Notes: generated by a model not told the origin, from the letters alone. Counted from the stretch's first letter, positions 7,971-16,900 are shown. The stretch is DNA of 64,000 nt from Promicromonospora thailandica (GCF_024171955.1 NZ_JAMTCS010000004.1:1-64000), one strand, 5' to 3'. Translations and numbers: made by a program.

Positions 7971-9136
7971 GATCCTGCCCCCACCCGCACCGCGTCCAGC
8001 GCCCTGAGGCGCGCGGTCGCCCGCTCCCGGTCGGCGGCCAGGATGTCCGCGGCGGCGGACGCCATGAGGCGGCCCGTCTCGCGCACGTCCATCCTGCTGG
8101 CCTCCTCGATCCGGTCGAGCCACTCGGCGGGCACGACCTCGCTGCCGCCGAGCCCGGCCGCGACCGCACCCGCCATCACGGCGATCGAGTCGGCGTCCCG
8201 GCCGTAGTTGACCGCCGCGAGCACGGAGCCGCGGTAGTCGCCACGGTGCGCGAGCAGCAGGCCCAGCGCCACCGGAAGCTCCTCGATCGACTTGGTGCGC
8301 GACGGCCGGCGGGCGTCCATCGACATCTGCCGGTACTCCGGCCCCACCGAGTCGTAGGGCGCGACGAGCTCCCGCACCAGGCGGGCCAGGCGGCGCTCCT
8401 CGTCGTCGGTCGCGGGCGGCTCGGACCAGCCGGCGACGCCGTCCACCACGGCCCGCAGCGCGGCGGCCGTCCCGTCGTGGGCGACGTCGAGCGCGGCGGC
8501 CACGACGTCGTCCAGCGTGGCGCCCGGGGCGACCGAGGCCGCGACCATCGCCGCGAACACCCCGGCCGCCTCGCGGCCGTAGCTGGACTGGTGCGCACCC
8601 GTGAGGTCGATCGCCTCGGCGTACGCGCCGCGGTGGTCGCCCGCGTTGGCGAGCCCCACCGGGGCCGCGTACATCGCGGCCCCGCAGTTGACGACGTTGC
8701 CGACGCCCGCCTCGCGCGGGTCCACGTGCCCGTAGTGCAGCCGGGCCACGAGCCACTTCTCGGCGAGGAACACCCTCTGCAGCAGCAGCGCCGTCGACTC
8801 GAGCTCGGGGATCCACCGGGGCTCGCCGATCATCAGCGGCACCAGGTCCTCGGCCATGGCGTACGCGTCGAGGTGCGCCCGCCGCTTGGCGTACACCTCG
8901 ACGAGCGCCCGGGTCATCAGGGTGTCGTCCGTGATGTGCCCGTCGCCCTTGTGGTACGGCGCGATGGGGCGGGCGTCCTGCCAGTTCGGGTACCAGGGCC
9001 CGACGATGCCGCGCACGCGGCCCCCGTGCCGCTCCTCGATCTGCTCCGGCGTCCAGCCCTCGGTGGCGCCACCGAGGGCATCACCCACTGCGGCCCCGGT
9101 GATCACGGCCACCGACCGGTCCTCCAACCAGCTCAC
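7967..9136 (-). CDS. ADP-ribosylglycohydrolase-fold protein, canonical form
   Basis: A 389-residue ARH-superfamily protein with the standard metal motifs: VAVITGAAVGDALGGATEG near the N-terminus, DGHITDDTLM (about residue 67) and VNYGRDADSIAVMAGAVAAG near the C-terminus. These supply the Asp/Thr ligands of the two-metal site that cleaves an N- or O-glycosidic bond to ribose. No signal peptide, so it acts in the cytoplasm. It lies 40 bp below the binding-protein gene and is coupled to the second ARH-like gene. Two unlike ARH paralogues side by side suggest successive or alternative cleavages; removal of ADP-ribose from protein is possible but fits the sugar-import context less well. Confidence 0.85.
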   Translation of the reverse strand: MSWLEDRSVAVITGAAVGDALGGATEGWTPEQIEERHGGRVRGIVGPWYPNWQDARPIAPYHKGDGHITDDTLMTRALVEVYAKRRAHLDAYAMAEDLVPLMIGEPRWIPELESTALLLQRVFLAEKWLVARLHYGHVDPREAGVGNVVNCGAAMYAAPVGLANAGDHRGAYAEAIDLTGAHQSSYGREAAGVFAAMVAASVAPGATLDDVVAAALDVAHDGTAAALRAVVDGVAGWSEPPATDDEERRLARLVRELVAPYDSVGPEYRQMSMDARRPSRTKSIEELPVALGLLLAHRGDYRGSVLAAVNYGRDADSIAVMAGAVAAGLGGSEVVPAEWLDRIEEASRMDVRETGRLMASAAADILAADRERATARLRALDAVRVGAGS

Positions 9137-9176
9137 GGCTGCTCTCCCCTCGTCGTTCCTGCGTCGTCTGCGTCAG

Positions 9177-10451
9177 TTACTGCGTGATCTCGTCCCAGCC
9201 GCTCGTGAGCTGCTCGGCGAGCTCCGCCTCGTCGGTCTCCTGCGCCAGGTAGCGCTGGTAGGCGGGCGTCGCGACGGTGTCCTTCCACTGCGCGTACGAG
9301 TCGGCGAAGAGGTACGGCGCGGCGGTGAAGTTCTGGCCCGAGGCCAGGATCGTGCTCCAGCCGTTCTCGTCGCCGAGCTTCTCGGTGAGCGCCTCCTGGG
9401 CCGACGTCGTCGCCGGGATGAGGGCGTCCGCCTCGTTCAGCGCGGCCAGGTGCTCCGTCTGCGTGAAGAACTCGATGAACTCGGCCGACTCCTCGACGTG
9501 CTCGGAGTCGATGTTGACCGACAGCGTCTGCGGGTTGGCGGCCTGCTGCGGGCCCTCGGGGCCGGCCAGCGGGGGCAGCGCCACCCAGTCGAAGCCCTCC
9601 GGCGCGTCCTTCGCGATGTTCGCGGCCTGGTAGGAGCCCTGCACGGTCATCGCCGTCTGCCCCGCGTAGAAGGAGGCGATCGCCTCCGAGCCCGACTGGG
9701 TCAGGGTCACCGGCAGGATCGACTTGTCGTCGTAGGCCATGGCGTGCACCAGCTCGGGCAGGGCCATCTCGCCCTCGCCGACGGTGAGGTCGGCGTCCTC
9801 GCCCGTGCCGGAGATGTACGTGCCGCCGAAGCCGGGCGCGAGCGCCATGAACGCGGCGGTCGGGCTCGACAGGCCCCAGCCGAGCCCGTAGACGTCACCC
9901 TTCGTGGTGGCCTGCGCGATCTCGCGCAGCTCGTCCCACGTCATGGTCTCGCCCGTGGGGATCTCGACGCCGGCGTCCTCGAGCAGCGTGCGGTTGGCGA
10001 ACACCACGTAGGACTGCAGCTCGGTCGGGTAGGCGATCACCTGGTCGTCGACCGTGACCGAGTCGAGGATGCCCTCGGGGATGTCGGCGCGGCGCTCGTC
10101 CGACATGAGGTCGGTCAGGTCGGCGAGGTAGCCGTCGCGCGCGAAGGACACGATGCTCGCGGCCTCGTAGTGGATGACGTCGGGCGCGGCGCCGCCGTTG
10201 AACTGCGTGATGAGCTTGTCGTAGACGCCGTCCCAGCCCGCGGGGACGATCTCGACCTGCACGTCGGGGTTGGCCTCGTTCCAGTCCTCGACGATCGACT
10301 CGGTCGCGGCGATGGCCGCCGGCTGGTCGGACAGCGCCTGGAACGTGAGGGTCACCGGGCCGTCGTCACCGGAGCCCCCGCTGCCGCACGCGGCCAGGGC
10401 GAGGGTGGTGGTCGTGAGGCATGCGGCGATGAACACTCCACGAGACTTCAT
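9177..10451 (-). CDS. Sugar ABC transporter substrate-binding lipoprotein (CUT1 type)
   Basis: A 424-residue extracellular solute-binding protein of family 1. The N-terminus MKSRGVFIAACLT begins a lipoprotein signal with the lipobox LAAC (Cys about residue 22), so it is anchored on the outer face of the membrane. Features such as ESIVEDWNEANPDVQVEIVPAG-like spacing, TELQSYVVFANRTLLEDAG and WDELREIAQ are typical of oligosaccharide-binding proteins. The ATG at 10451 has AAAGG 7 nt upstream; an upstream start would spoil the signal peptide. Its two permease genes are just upstream in the operon. Confidence 0.9.
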   Translation of the reverse strand: MKSRGVFIAACLTTTTLALAACGSGGSGDDGPVTLTFQALSDQPAAIAATESIVEDWNEANPDVQVEIVPAGWDGVYDKLITQFNGGAAPDVIHYEAASIVSFARDGYLADLTDLMSDERRADIPEGILDSVTVDDQVIAYPTELQSYVVFANRTLLEDAGVEIPTGETMTWDELREIAQATTKGDVYGLGWGLSSPTAAFMALAPGFGGTYISGTGEDADLTVGEGEMALPELVHAMAYDDKSILPVTLTQSGSEAIASFYAGQTAMTVQGSYQAANIAKDAPEGFDWVALPPLAGPEGPQQAANPQTLSVNIDSEHVEESAEFIEFFTQTEHLAALNEADALIPATTSAQEALTEKLGDENGWSTILASGQNFTAAPYLFADSYAQWKDTVATPAYQRYLAQETDEAELAEQLTSGWDEITQ

Positions 10452-10477
10452 GGGTCTACCTTTCGTCGGGTGGGCGG

Positions 10478-11305
10478 TCATCCCTTGACCGCCCCGGCCA
10501 TGAGGCCGCCGGTGAGCTTCCTCTGCATGATCGAGAAGAAGACGATGCTGGGGATCGCGGCGAGCACGGAGCCCGCCGCGAGCGGGCCGAGCGCGACCTT
10601 GCCCTCGCCGCCGATGAAGGTCGACAGCGTGATCGGCAGGGTGTAGTTCTCGGGCGACTGGAGCAGCACGAGCGCGAAGAAGAACTCGTTCCAGGAAGAG
10701 ACGAAGCTGAACATCGCCGTGGCCACGACGCCCGGCGCGAGCAGCGGGAAGACGATGCGGCGCAGCACCTCCAGGCGGCTCGCACCGTCCATCGAGCCGG
10801 CCTCCTCGAGCTCGACGGGGATGCCGGCGACGTAGCCCTGCAGCATCCACAGCGCGAACGGGAGGGTGTAGGTGGTGTGCACCAGAATCAGGCCGCCCAG
10901 GCTGTCGGTCAGGCCGATGGTCCGCAGGATCAGGAACAGCGGCAGGATCACGAGGATCACCGGGAACACCTGGCTCACCAGGATCCAGCCGACGCCGGCC
11001 GCCCGGATCGCGCCCTTGAGCCGCGCCAGCACGTACGACGCCGGCAGCGCGATGAGGATGACCAGGGCGGTGGACGCCAGCGCCACGACCACGCTGTTGC
11101 CCGCGGAGCTCACGAGCCCCTGGCGGGCGAGGGCGTCCGCGTAGTTCTCCCAGTGCCACTCCTGCGGCAGCAGGTTGACCACCAGGGAGTTGAGCTCGGC
11201 GGACGACTTCACCGACGCCGAGACGAGCCACAGCAGCGGGAAGCCGAGGAACAGGATGTAGGCGGCCAGCGCCACGTACTGGGCGGGACGGACGAGTGCG
11301 CGCAT
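10478..11305 (-). CDS. Sugar ABC transporter permease, MalG-like
   Basis: A 275-residue inner-membrane permease with about six transmembrane segments. The EAA loop that contacts the ATPase is EEAGSMDGASRLEVLRRIVF (about residues 174-193). The C-terminus GGLMAGAVKG is characteristic of the MalG class. It pairs with the MalF-like protein whose gene ends 4 bp upstream of this start. No ATPase gene is present in the operon. Confidence 0.92.
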   Translation of the reverse strand: MRALVRPAQYVALAAYILFLGFPLLWLVSASVKSSAELNSLVVNLLPQEWHWENYADALARQGLVSSAGNSVVVALASTALVILIALPASYVLARLKGAIRAAGVGWILVSQVFPVILVILPLFLILRTIGLTDSLGGLILVHTTYTLPFALWMLQGYVAGIPVELEEAGSMDGASRLEVLRRIVFPLLAPGVVATAMFSFVSSWNEFFFALVLLQSPENYTLPITLSTFIGGEGKVALGPLAAGSVLAAIPSIVFFSIMQRKLTGGLMAGAVKG

Positions 11306-11309
11306 CGGC

Positions 11310-12257
11310 TCAGCCCTTCTTCTCGGCGCGGTCCTCGCGCAGCTGCGAACGCAGGTACAGCGCGAGGAGGACGACGACCACGACCACGAGCACCACGCCC
11401 ATCGCGGCGGCGTACCCGATGTTGCGGTTCTTGAACGCCTCCAGGTAGGTGAACAGCATCGGCAGCATGGTGCGGCCGCCGGGCCCGCCCTCGGTCAGCA
11501 CGTAGACCAGCGAGAACGAGTTGAAGTTCCAGATGAAGTTCAGCGACGTGATGGACGTGACGATGGGACGCAGGCTCGGCAGCGTCACCGCCCAGAACCG
11601 GCGCCACGCGCCCGCGCCGTCCATCGCGGCCGCCTCGTTGAGCTCGGCCGGGATCTGCTGGAGACCGGCCAGGAGCGTCACCGTGGTCTGGGGCATACCC
11701 ACCCAGACGCCGACGACGATGACGGCGGGCAGCGCCGTGGAGAAGTCCGCGAGCCAGTTGATGTCGTCGGGCAGGCCCACCGCGCCGAGCGCCGCGTTGA
11801 GCGGGCCCGCGTTGGGCGAGTAGATCATCTTCCACATGATCGCCACGACGACGGGCGGCATCGCCCACGGGATCAGCGCCAGCACCCGGGTGAGGCCCTG
11901 CAGCCGCAGCCCGGAGTTGAGCAGCAGCGCCAGGCCCAGCGCGGCGACGAGCTGGAGCACCGTGACCGACACGGCCCACACGAGGCCGATCCGGAACGAC
12001 TCCCAGAAGAACGAGTTGCCCGCCAGGCGCACGAAGTTGTCGACGCCGACGAACTGGTAGTCGGGGCGGCGCACCAGCTCGGCGTCGGTGAACGCGAGCA
12101 GCACGCCCATGAGCAGCGGCGCCACCGACAGCACGAGGATCGGCAGCAGCGACGGCATCACGAGCGCGGCGGCCTCACGGCGCCGGGCGCGTTCCATGCC
12201 GGTGGTGCGCCGACCGGGCCGGGACGCCGGTGGCCGGGGCGAGGCGAGGACGGTCAT
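11310..12257 (-). CDS. Sugar ABC transporter permease, MalF-like
   Basis: A 315-residue permease. After a basic cytoplasmic tail (about 30 residues) come six predicted membrane segments, and the EAA loop is NEAAAMDGAGAWRRFWAVTL. The ATG at 12257 overlaps the LacI stop by 4 bp (ATGA). With the MalG-like partner it forms the channel of a CUT1 importer for a mono- or oligosaccharide or glycoside; the cargo cannot be deduced from sequence alone. Confidence 0.92.
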   Translation of the reverse strand: MTVLASPRPPASRPGRRTTGMERARRREAAALVMPSLLPILVLSVAPLLMGVLLAFTDAELVRRPDYQFVGVDNFVRLAGNSFFWESFRIGLVWAVSVTVLQLVAALGLALLLNSGLRLQGLTRVLALIPWAMPPVVVAIMWKMIYSPNAGPLNAALGAVGLPDDINWLADFSTALPAVIVVGVWVGMPQTTVTLLAGLQQIPAELNEAAAMDGAGAWRRFWAVTLPSLRPIVTSITSLNFIWNFNSFSLVYVLTEGGPGGRTMLPMLFTYLEAFKNRNIGYAAAMGVVLVVVVVVLLALYLRSQLREDRAEKKG

Positions 12258-13285
12258 CGTGCTCTCTTCTCCTTCGAAGGGGCGGCGGCGGTGGACTCGC
12301 GCACCACGAGGTGCGGCCCGACGGCGACCTGCCGGGCGGGCTCGACGCCGTCGCCGACCCGGTCCAGCACGAGCCGGGCGGCCAGGCGCCCGCGCTCGGC
12401 CGAACCGAGCGAGACGCTGGTCAGGCTCGGCTGGAAGACCTTGCCGATCTCGGTGTCGTCCATGCCGGTGACGGCCAGGTCGCCCGGCACGGACAGGCCC
12501 AGCTCCCCCGCCGCCCGGATCACGCCGATCGCGAGCAGGTCGTTGGCGGCCACGACGGCGTCGAGGCCGCCGCGCGCCAGCAGGCGCCGCCCCGCCTCCA
12601 GGCCCGCGGCGACGGTGAAGTCGTCGGCCCGCTCGGTCTCGGCGTGCTCGCCCGTGAAGGCCGGGCCGGACGTCGCGGCGTCGAACCCGCGCTGGCGGGC
12701 GGCGCCCGGGGTGGTGTCGAGGGGGCCGTTCACGAAGCCGATTTGGCGGCGGCCGATCTCCAGCAGATGGGCGACGGCCTGGCCGAGGCCCGCGGCGGAG
12801 TCCGTCGACACGGAGTCGATGCCGTGCTGCTCCAGCGACCGGCCGATCACGACGACGGGCACGGGCGCCTGCATGATGGCGGTCACCAGCTCGTCGTCGG
12901 TGCGCAGCGGGCTGACGATCAGGCCGTCCACGAACCCGCTGCTCAGGCTGCGGACGAGGTCGGCCGTCGAGGCCACGGTGTGCCCCGTGGACATGACCAC
13001 CACGCGGTACCCGTGCGGCGCGAGCACCTCGTGGATCGCGGTGAGCATCTCGACGTAGACCGGGTTGCCGATGTCGGCGACGGCGAACGCGACCTGGAAG
13101 GTGCGCTTCATGCGCAGGGACCGTCCGGTCGCGTCGGGGCTGTACCCGAGCTCGGCGGCGGCGGCGCGGACCCGTTCGACCATCGCGGGGCTGGCCCCGG
13201 TGCCGTGCAGGGCGCGCGACGTGGAGGCGAGCGAGACCCCGGCGCGCTCGGCCACCTGGATGAGGGTGGCGCGTGATGACGTCAC
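12254..13285 (-). CDS. LacI-family transcriptional repressor, first gene of its own operon
   Basis: A 343-residue LacI/GalR regulator. The N-terminal HTH is TLIQVAERAGVSLASTSRAL, followed by the hinge and a periplasmic-binding-protein-like effector domain (about 62-330, with VAFAVADIGNPVYVEM and GFVDGLIVSPL). The second HTH helix has Ser-Thr-Ser where Thr-Val-Ser is usual, a small departure in the recognition region. The GTG at 13285 was chosen because GGAG lies 5 nt upstream and it places the HTH at the N-terminus. Two TGGAAACGTTTCC palindromes lie 43-93 bp upstream, so it probably represses itself and the nine genes that follow. Confidence 0.92.
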   Translation of the reverse strand: MTSSRATLIQVAERAGVSLASTSRALHGTGASPAMVERVRAAAAELGYSPDATGRSLRMKRTFQVAFAVADIGNPVYVEMLTAIHEVLAPHGYRVVVMSTGHTVASTADLVRSLSSGFVDGLIVSPLRTDDELVTAIMQAPVPVVVIGRSLEQHGIDSVSTDSAAGLGQAVAHLLEIGRRQIGFVNGPLDTTPGAARQRGFDAATSGPAFTGEHAETERADDFTVAAGLEAGRRLLARGGLDAVVAANDLLAIGVIRAAGELGLSVPGDLAVTGMDDTEIGKVFQPSLTSVSLGSAERGRLAARLVLDRVGDGVEPARQVAVGPHLVVRESTAAAPSKEKRAR

Positions 13286-13327
13286 TGTCGCTCCACTTCG
13301 TCGGACCACGTCTTCGTCGAACCATTT

Positions 13328-13345
13328 TCTGGAAACGTTTCCAGA
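13328..13345. promoter_or_regulatory. LacI operator 1 (perfect palindrome around GGAAACGTTTCC)
   Basis: An 18-bp perfect palindrome with the central CpG step typical of LacI/GalR operators, 43 bp upstream of the lacI start. Its centre is 34 bp from that of the second copy. Confidence 0.75.
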
Positions 13346-13361
13346 TCCTGTCCGAGGACAG

Positions 13362-13379
13362 CCTGGAAACGTTTCCGGG
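13362..13379. promoter_or_regulatory. LacI operator 2 (CTGGAAACGTTTCCGG)
   Basis: A second 18-bp palindrome with the same GGAAACGTTTCC core and one mismatched pair. It lies upstream of operator 1 before the lacI-led operon, so the promoter probably lies between or over the two sites. Confidence 0.72.
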
Positions 13380-13475
13380 TGATGCGGACGAGTGTGGCAC
13401 CGCCCACTCCGGGACGTCAAGGCGAGGTTCTGACGCGCCAGCTCGGTCCCTTGCGATGCGCCCCGCGGTCAGTTC

Positions 13476-13529
13476 GGTCGGTTGCCCTGAGATCGGTCCA
13501 TCAACCGACCGACCTCAGGGCGACCGACC
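13476..13529. terminator. Stem-loop terminator after the MFS gene
   Basis: Two 22-nt arms (13476-13497 and 13508-13529) pair with one wobble and one mismatch around a 10-nt loop. The arms include GCCCTGAG and CTCAGGGC. It is placed just past the stop of the minus-strand MFS gene and would isolate it from the lacI operon promoter. Confidence 0.6.
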
Positions 13530-13564
13530 GATCTCAGCTCCGCTGTGGTGACATGTGACCGAAG

Positions 13565-14809
13565 TCAGGCGTGGGGCGGTGCGTGGCGCCGGCCGCCCAC
13601 CAGGGCGGCCGGCGCGACGGCCAGGCACAGGGCAGCGGTCGTGAGGAGCCCGACCGTGAAGCTCGTGCCGGCCGCGACGAAGCCGACGACGAGCGAGCCG
13701 AGGCCCGTGCCGGCGTCGAACCCGATGTTCCAGACGGCGCTGGCGATGCTGCGGTCGCGGTCGGGCACCGCCGCGAACGCGGTGACCAGGGTGAGGTTCT
13801 GCAGGCTGCCGTAGGAGACGCCGACGATCGTCATGCCCGCGACCAGCCCGACGGGCCCCGGGCCGGACCCGGTGAGCGACCATCCGCAGAGGCCGAGGCC
13901 CGCCGCACAGAGGACGAGCAGCGGCGGCACGAACCGGCTCGGACCGTACCGGTCGGCCAGGCCACCGACCAGCCAGCGCGACAGGGCCGCCGCGACGGTG
14001 AGCCCCAGCAGACCGACCATGGCGACCGCGGCGCCGTGCCCGAGCTGCGGTGCGAACGTGAGAAGTGCCCCGCCCGGCGTGGTGACGGCGAGCAGCACGA
14101 CCGAGGGCAGCGCCAAGGCCAGGAGGGTCCGCGCCCGGCCGCTCCGCGGGACGCCCAGCGCCTCGGCAGCACCGCCCGCCACCGTGCCGTCGAGCAGGCG
14201 TCCGAGGGCCGCCGCGAAGGGCACGGCGAGGGCGGGCAGGGCACCCGCGACGAGCACGACCCGGAAGTCGACCTCCTCGGCGAACCAGGCGGCGCTCGGC
14301 GTGAGCAGCACCTGGGGAGCCGCTACCGCGAGACCGTAGACGCCGATCGCCCGGCCCCGGCGGGAGGAGTCGACCAGCTCAGCGATCGCCGTCGCGCCGC
14401 AGACGGTCACGACCGCGAACCCGGCTCCCCGCACGGCGGAGGCCACCAGGATCCATCCGAGCTGGTCGGTCAGCGCGAGCGCCGGAGACGGGAGGCCGAG
14501 CAGCAGCACACCGGCGACGAGCGTGGTGCGCCACCCCAGCCGGCGCAGCGCACCGGGCACGGCGGTCTGGAAGGCGACGGTCGCGAGCATGAGCACGGCG
14601 TTGACGAGCCCCGCGCCGCCCTCGTCGGCGCCGCCGTGAGCGGCCCACAGGGGCGCCGTCGGCAGCAGGAGCGCGTAGCCGGCGAAGCCGAGCAGCGACA
14701 TCAGCACCAGTGCACCGACGCCCGGCACGCGGAGCACGGGCTGTTCCGGGGCGGTCGGCGTGGTCACGTGAGCCCACCCTACCGAGCGCCGGTTCGCCGG
14801 CCGCGCCAT
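13565..14809 (-). CDS. MFS transporter (12-TM type)
   Basis: A 414-residue major facilitator protein with alternating hydrophobic segments consistent with 12 helices. The motif-A-like loop in the second half is LVGGLADRYGPSRFVPPL, and the N-half loop is RLGWRTTLVAG. Substrate is unknown; efflux is likely for this type next to a CGNR regulator. The ATG at 14809 leaves a 9-bp gap to the regulator gene, suggesting co-transcription. A GTG at 14767 with AGGGTGGG upstream is an equally possible start, 14 residues shorter. Confidence 0.82.
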   Translation of the reverse strand: MARPANRRSVGWAHVTTPTAPEQPVLRVPGVGALVLMSLLGFAGYALLLPTAPLWAAHGGADEGGAGLVNAVLMLATVAFQTAVPGALRRLGWRTTLVAGVLLLGLPSPALALTDQLGWILVASAVRGAGFAVVTVCGATAIAELVDSSRRGRAIGVYGLAVAAPQVLLTPSAAWFAEEVDFRVVLVAGALPALAVPFAAALGRLLDGTVAGGAAEALGVPRSGRARTLLALALPSVVLLAVTTPGGALLTFAPQLGHGAAVAMVGLLGLTVAAALSRWLVGGLADRYGPSRFVPPLLVLCAAGLGLCGWSLTGSGPGPVGLVAGMTIVGVSYGSLQNLTLVTAFAAVPDRDRSIASAVWNIGFDAGTGLGSLVVGFVAAGTSFTVGLLTTAALCLAVAPAALVGGRRHAPPHA

Positions 14810-14818
14810 CGCCCGGCG

Positions 14819-15391
14819 TCAGGCGGGCTGGTGCCGGGTGCGGTAGGCCTGGACCTTCATCCGGTTGCCGCACGTGCGCATGGCGCACCACTCGCGGCGG
14901 CGGCCGCGCGACCGGTCGAGGTAGACCTGGGTGCACTCGGGCCGGCCACACTCGCGCAGCAGCGCGGCGTCCGGTCCGCCGAGGATCTCGGCGGCCTCGC
15001 GCGCGACCGCCGCCAGGCCCTGGGCCGCGGTGCCGGTCCGGCGCACGCCGTCGGCCCCGAGCCGCACGACGACGGGCGGCGCGGCGGCGTGCCGGTTGAT
15101 CACGGCGGTGGCCGTGGCGGGGTCGGGCACGGGGCCGGGCACGGAGCCGGGCACAGCGTCAGGCCCGAGGCGCGCCGCGACCAGGGCGTAGACCGCCTCG
15201 CGCAGCTCGACGGCCGCCGCGAGGTCGGCCTCGTCGGCGTGCGGGGCGGCGTCGAGCATCCCGGACTCGACGAACCAGTCGTCCAGGAGCCCGGGCGTCG
15301 CGAGCTTCTCGTCGGGGTCGGGGTTGCGGCGCGCCCGCAGCGTGCCCAGGAAGTCCAGGGCGAGGGTGCCGCACGGGAAGGCGTGGTTCAT
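14819..15391 (-). CDS. CGNR zinc-finger / ABATE-domain regulator
   Basis: A 190-residue protein with an N-terminal ABATE (putative stress-induced regulator) domain beginning FPCGTLALDFLGTL, and a C-terminal CGNR zinc finger. The finger shows the cysteines of CGRPEC, the linker YLDRSRGRRREWC and the name motif CGNRMKVQAYRTR. Such proteins are DNA-binding regulators, often beside efflux or VOC genes. The start ATG lies directly against a GTAACC element with no Shine-Dalgarno sequence, so the transcript may be leaderless. Divergent from the VOC gene, with shared control sites. Confidence 0.88.
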   Translation of the reverse strand: MNHAFPCGTLALDFLGTLRARRNPDPDEKLATPGLLDDWFVESGMLDAAPHADEADLAAAVELREAVYALVAARLGPDAVPGSVPGPVPDPATATAVINRHAAAPPVVVRLGADGVRRTGTAAQGLAAVAREAAEILGGPDAALLRECGRPECTQVYLDRSRGRRREWCAMRTCGNRMKVQAYRTRHQPA

Positions 15392-15504
15392 GTAACCAGT
15401 CTGAGCGGTGACCGGTGTGACGCACAAGTCTCGTAACTTGTTTGACTGGTTACACCTGACGTGCCACAGTCGTGCATCCCAGTAACCGTTCAGAGTGGTT
15501 ACAC
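15391..15504. promoter_or_regulatory. Divergent promoter region with two pairs of GTAACC/GGTTAC sites
   Basis: TGTAACCAGTC at 15391-15401 and its exact reverse complement GACTGGTTACA at 15444-15454 form an inverted pair. A second looser pair is GTAACC at 15482-15487 and TGGTTACAC at 15496-15504; the nine bases TGGTTACAC recur exactly at 15447-15455. The sites lie between the CGNR regulator and the VOC gene and are likely operators of the CGNR protein (inference). Confidence 0.55.
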
Positions 15505-15521
15505 GAACCGAGGAAGTCATC

Positions 15522-15965
15522 ATGGAACTCACGCTCGAGGTCGTCGTCCTGCCCGTGTCCGACGTGGACCGCGCCAAGGACTTCTACGCGCGGCTCGGCT
15601 GGCGGCTCGACGCCGACTTCGCCACCGAGCGCGGCCTGCGCGTCGTGCAGCTCACGCCGCCCGGCTCCGCCGCGTCGATCATCTTCGGGGAGCACCTCAC
15701 GGACGCGGCGCCCGGTTCGACGCGCGGCCTCCACCTCGTGGTGACCGACCTCGCCGCCGCGCGCGCCGAGCTCGCCGGGCGGGGCGCCGACGTCAGCGAG
15801 ATCTGGCACGACCAGGACGGCGTCTTCCACTGGGCCGGCACCGCCAACCGGGTACCGGGCCCGCACCCGGAGCACGACAGCTACGCCTCGTTCGCGTCGT
15901 TCGCCGACCCGGACGGCAACGAGTGGGTGCTCCAGCAGGTCGTCGACCGGCTCCCGGGACGGTGA
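15522..15965 (+). CDS. VOC-superfamily (glyoxalase/bleomycin-resistance-like) protein
   Basis: A 147-residue VOC protein with paired beta-alpha-beta-beta-beta modules. It starts with LEVVVLPVSDVDRAKDFYARLGWRLDADF and ends with FADPDGNEWVLQQV, the common hallmark of the family. Candidate metal ligands include His in GLHLVV and Glu in NEWV. The ATG at 15522 has GAGGAA about 7 nt upstream. Members bind small molecules or catalyse metal-dependent steps; the substrate is unknown. It shares its promoter region with the CGNR regulator and is followed after 5 bp by a small gene. Confidence 0.87.
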   Translation: MELTLEVVVLPVSDVDRAKDFYARLGWRLDADFATERGLRVVQLTPPGSAASIIFGEHLTDAAPGSTRGLHLVVTDLAAARAELAGRGADVSEIWHDQDGVFHWAGTANRVPGPHPEHDSYASFASFADPDGNEWVLQQVVDRLPGR

Positions 15966-15970
15966 CCGCC

Positions 15971-16141
15971 ATGGACACCAGCGAGATCCTCCGCGACCTG
16001 CTCACGCGCGCCGCCGACGCCCACGGCGTCCACGAGCAGGAGGAGCTGGGCGGCGTGTACGACGAGGCCTGGCCCGCGTGGTACGCGCAGCACATGGCGC
16101 GCACCCTCGCCGAGCGGGGGTACCGCATCGTGCGCGGCTGA
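15971..16141 (+). CDS. Small conserved-type protein of 56 residues
   Basis: An ORF beginning with ATG 5 bp after the VOC stop, encoding MDTSEILRDLLTRAADAHG and continuing with GVYDEAWPAWYAQHMARTLAERGYRI. It is acidic and helical, with no membrane segment. The tight spacing and natural codon bias support translation with the VOC gene. I recognise no named domain, so its function is unknown. Confidence 0.72.
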   Translation: MDTSEILRDLLTRAADAHGVHEQEELGGVYDEAWPAWYAQHMARTLAERGYRIVRG

Positions 16142-16144
16142 CCG

Positions 16145-16891
<747 letters not shown>

Positions 16892-16900
16892 ACGGCGAGA

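Noticed and set aside
13441-13540. Possible tRNA-like or riboswitch fold in the MFS/lacI gap
   Set aside because: The repeats are explained by a single long stem-loop after the MFS stop; no T-loop, anticodon or known aptamer pattern was seen.
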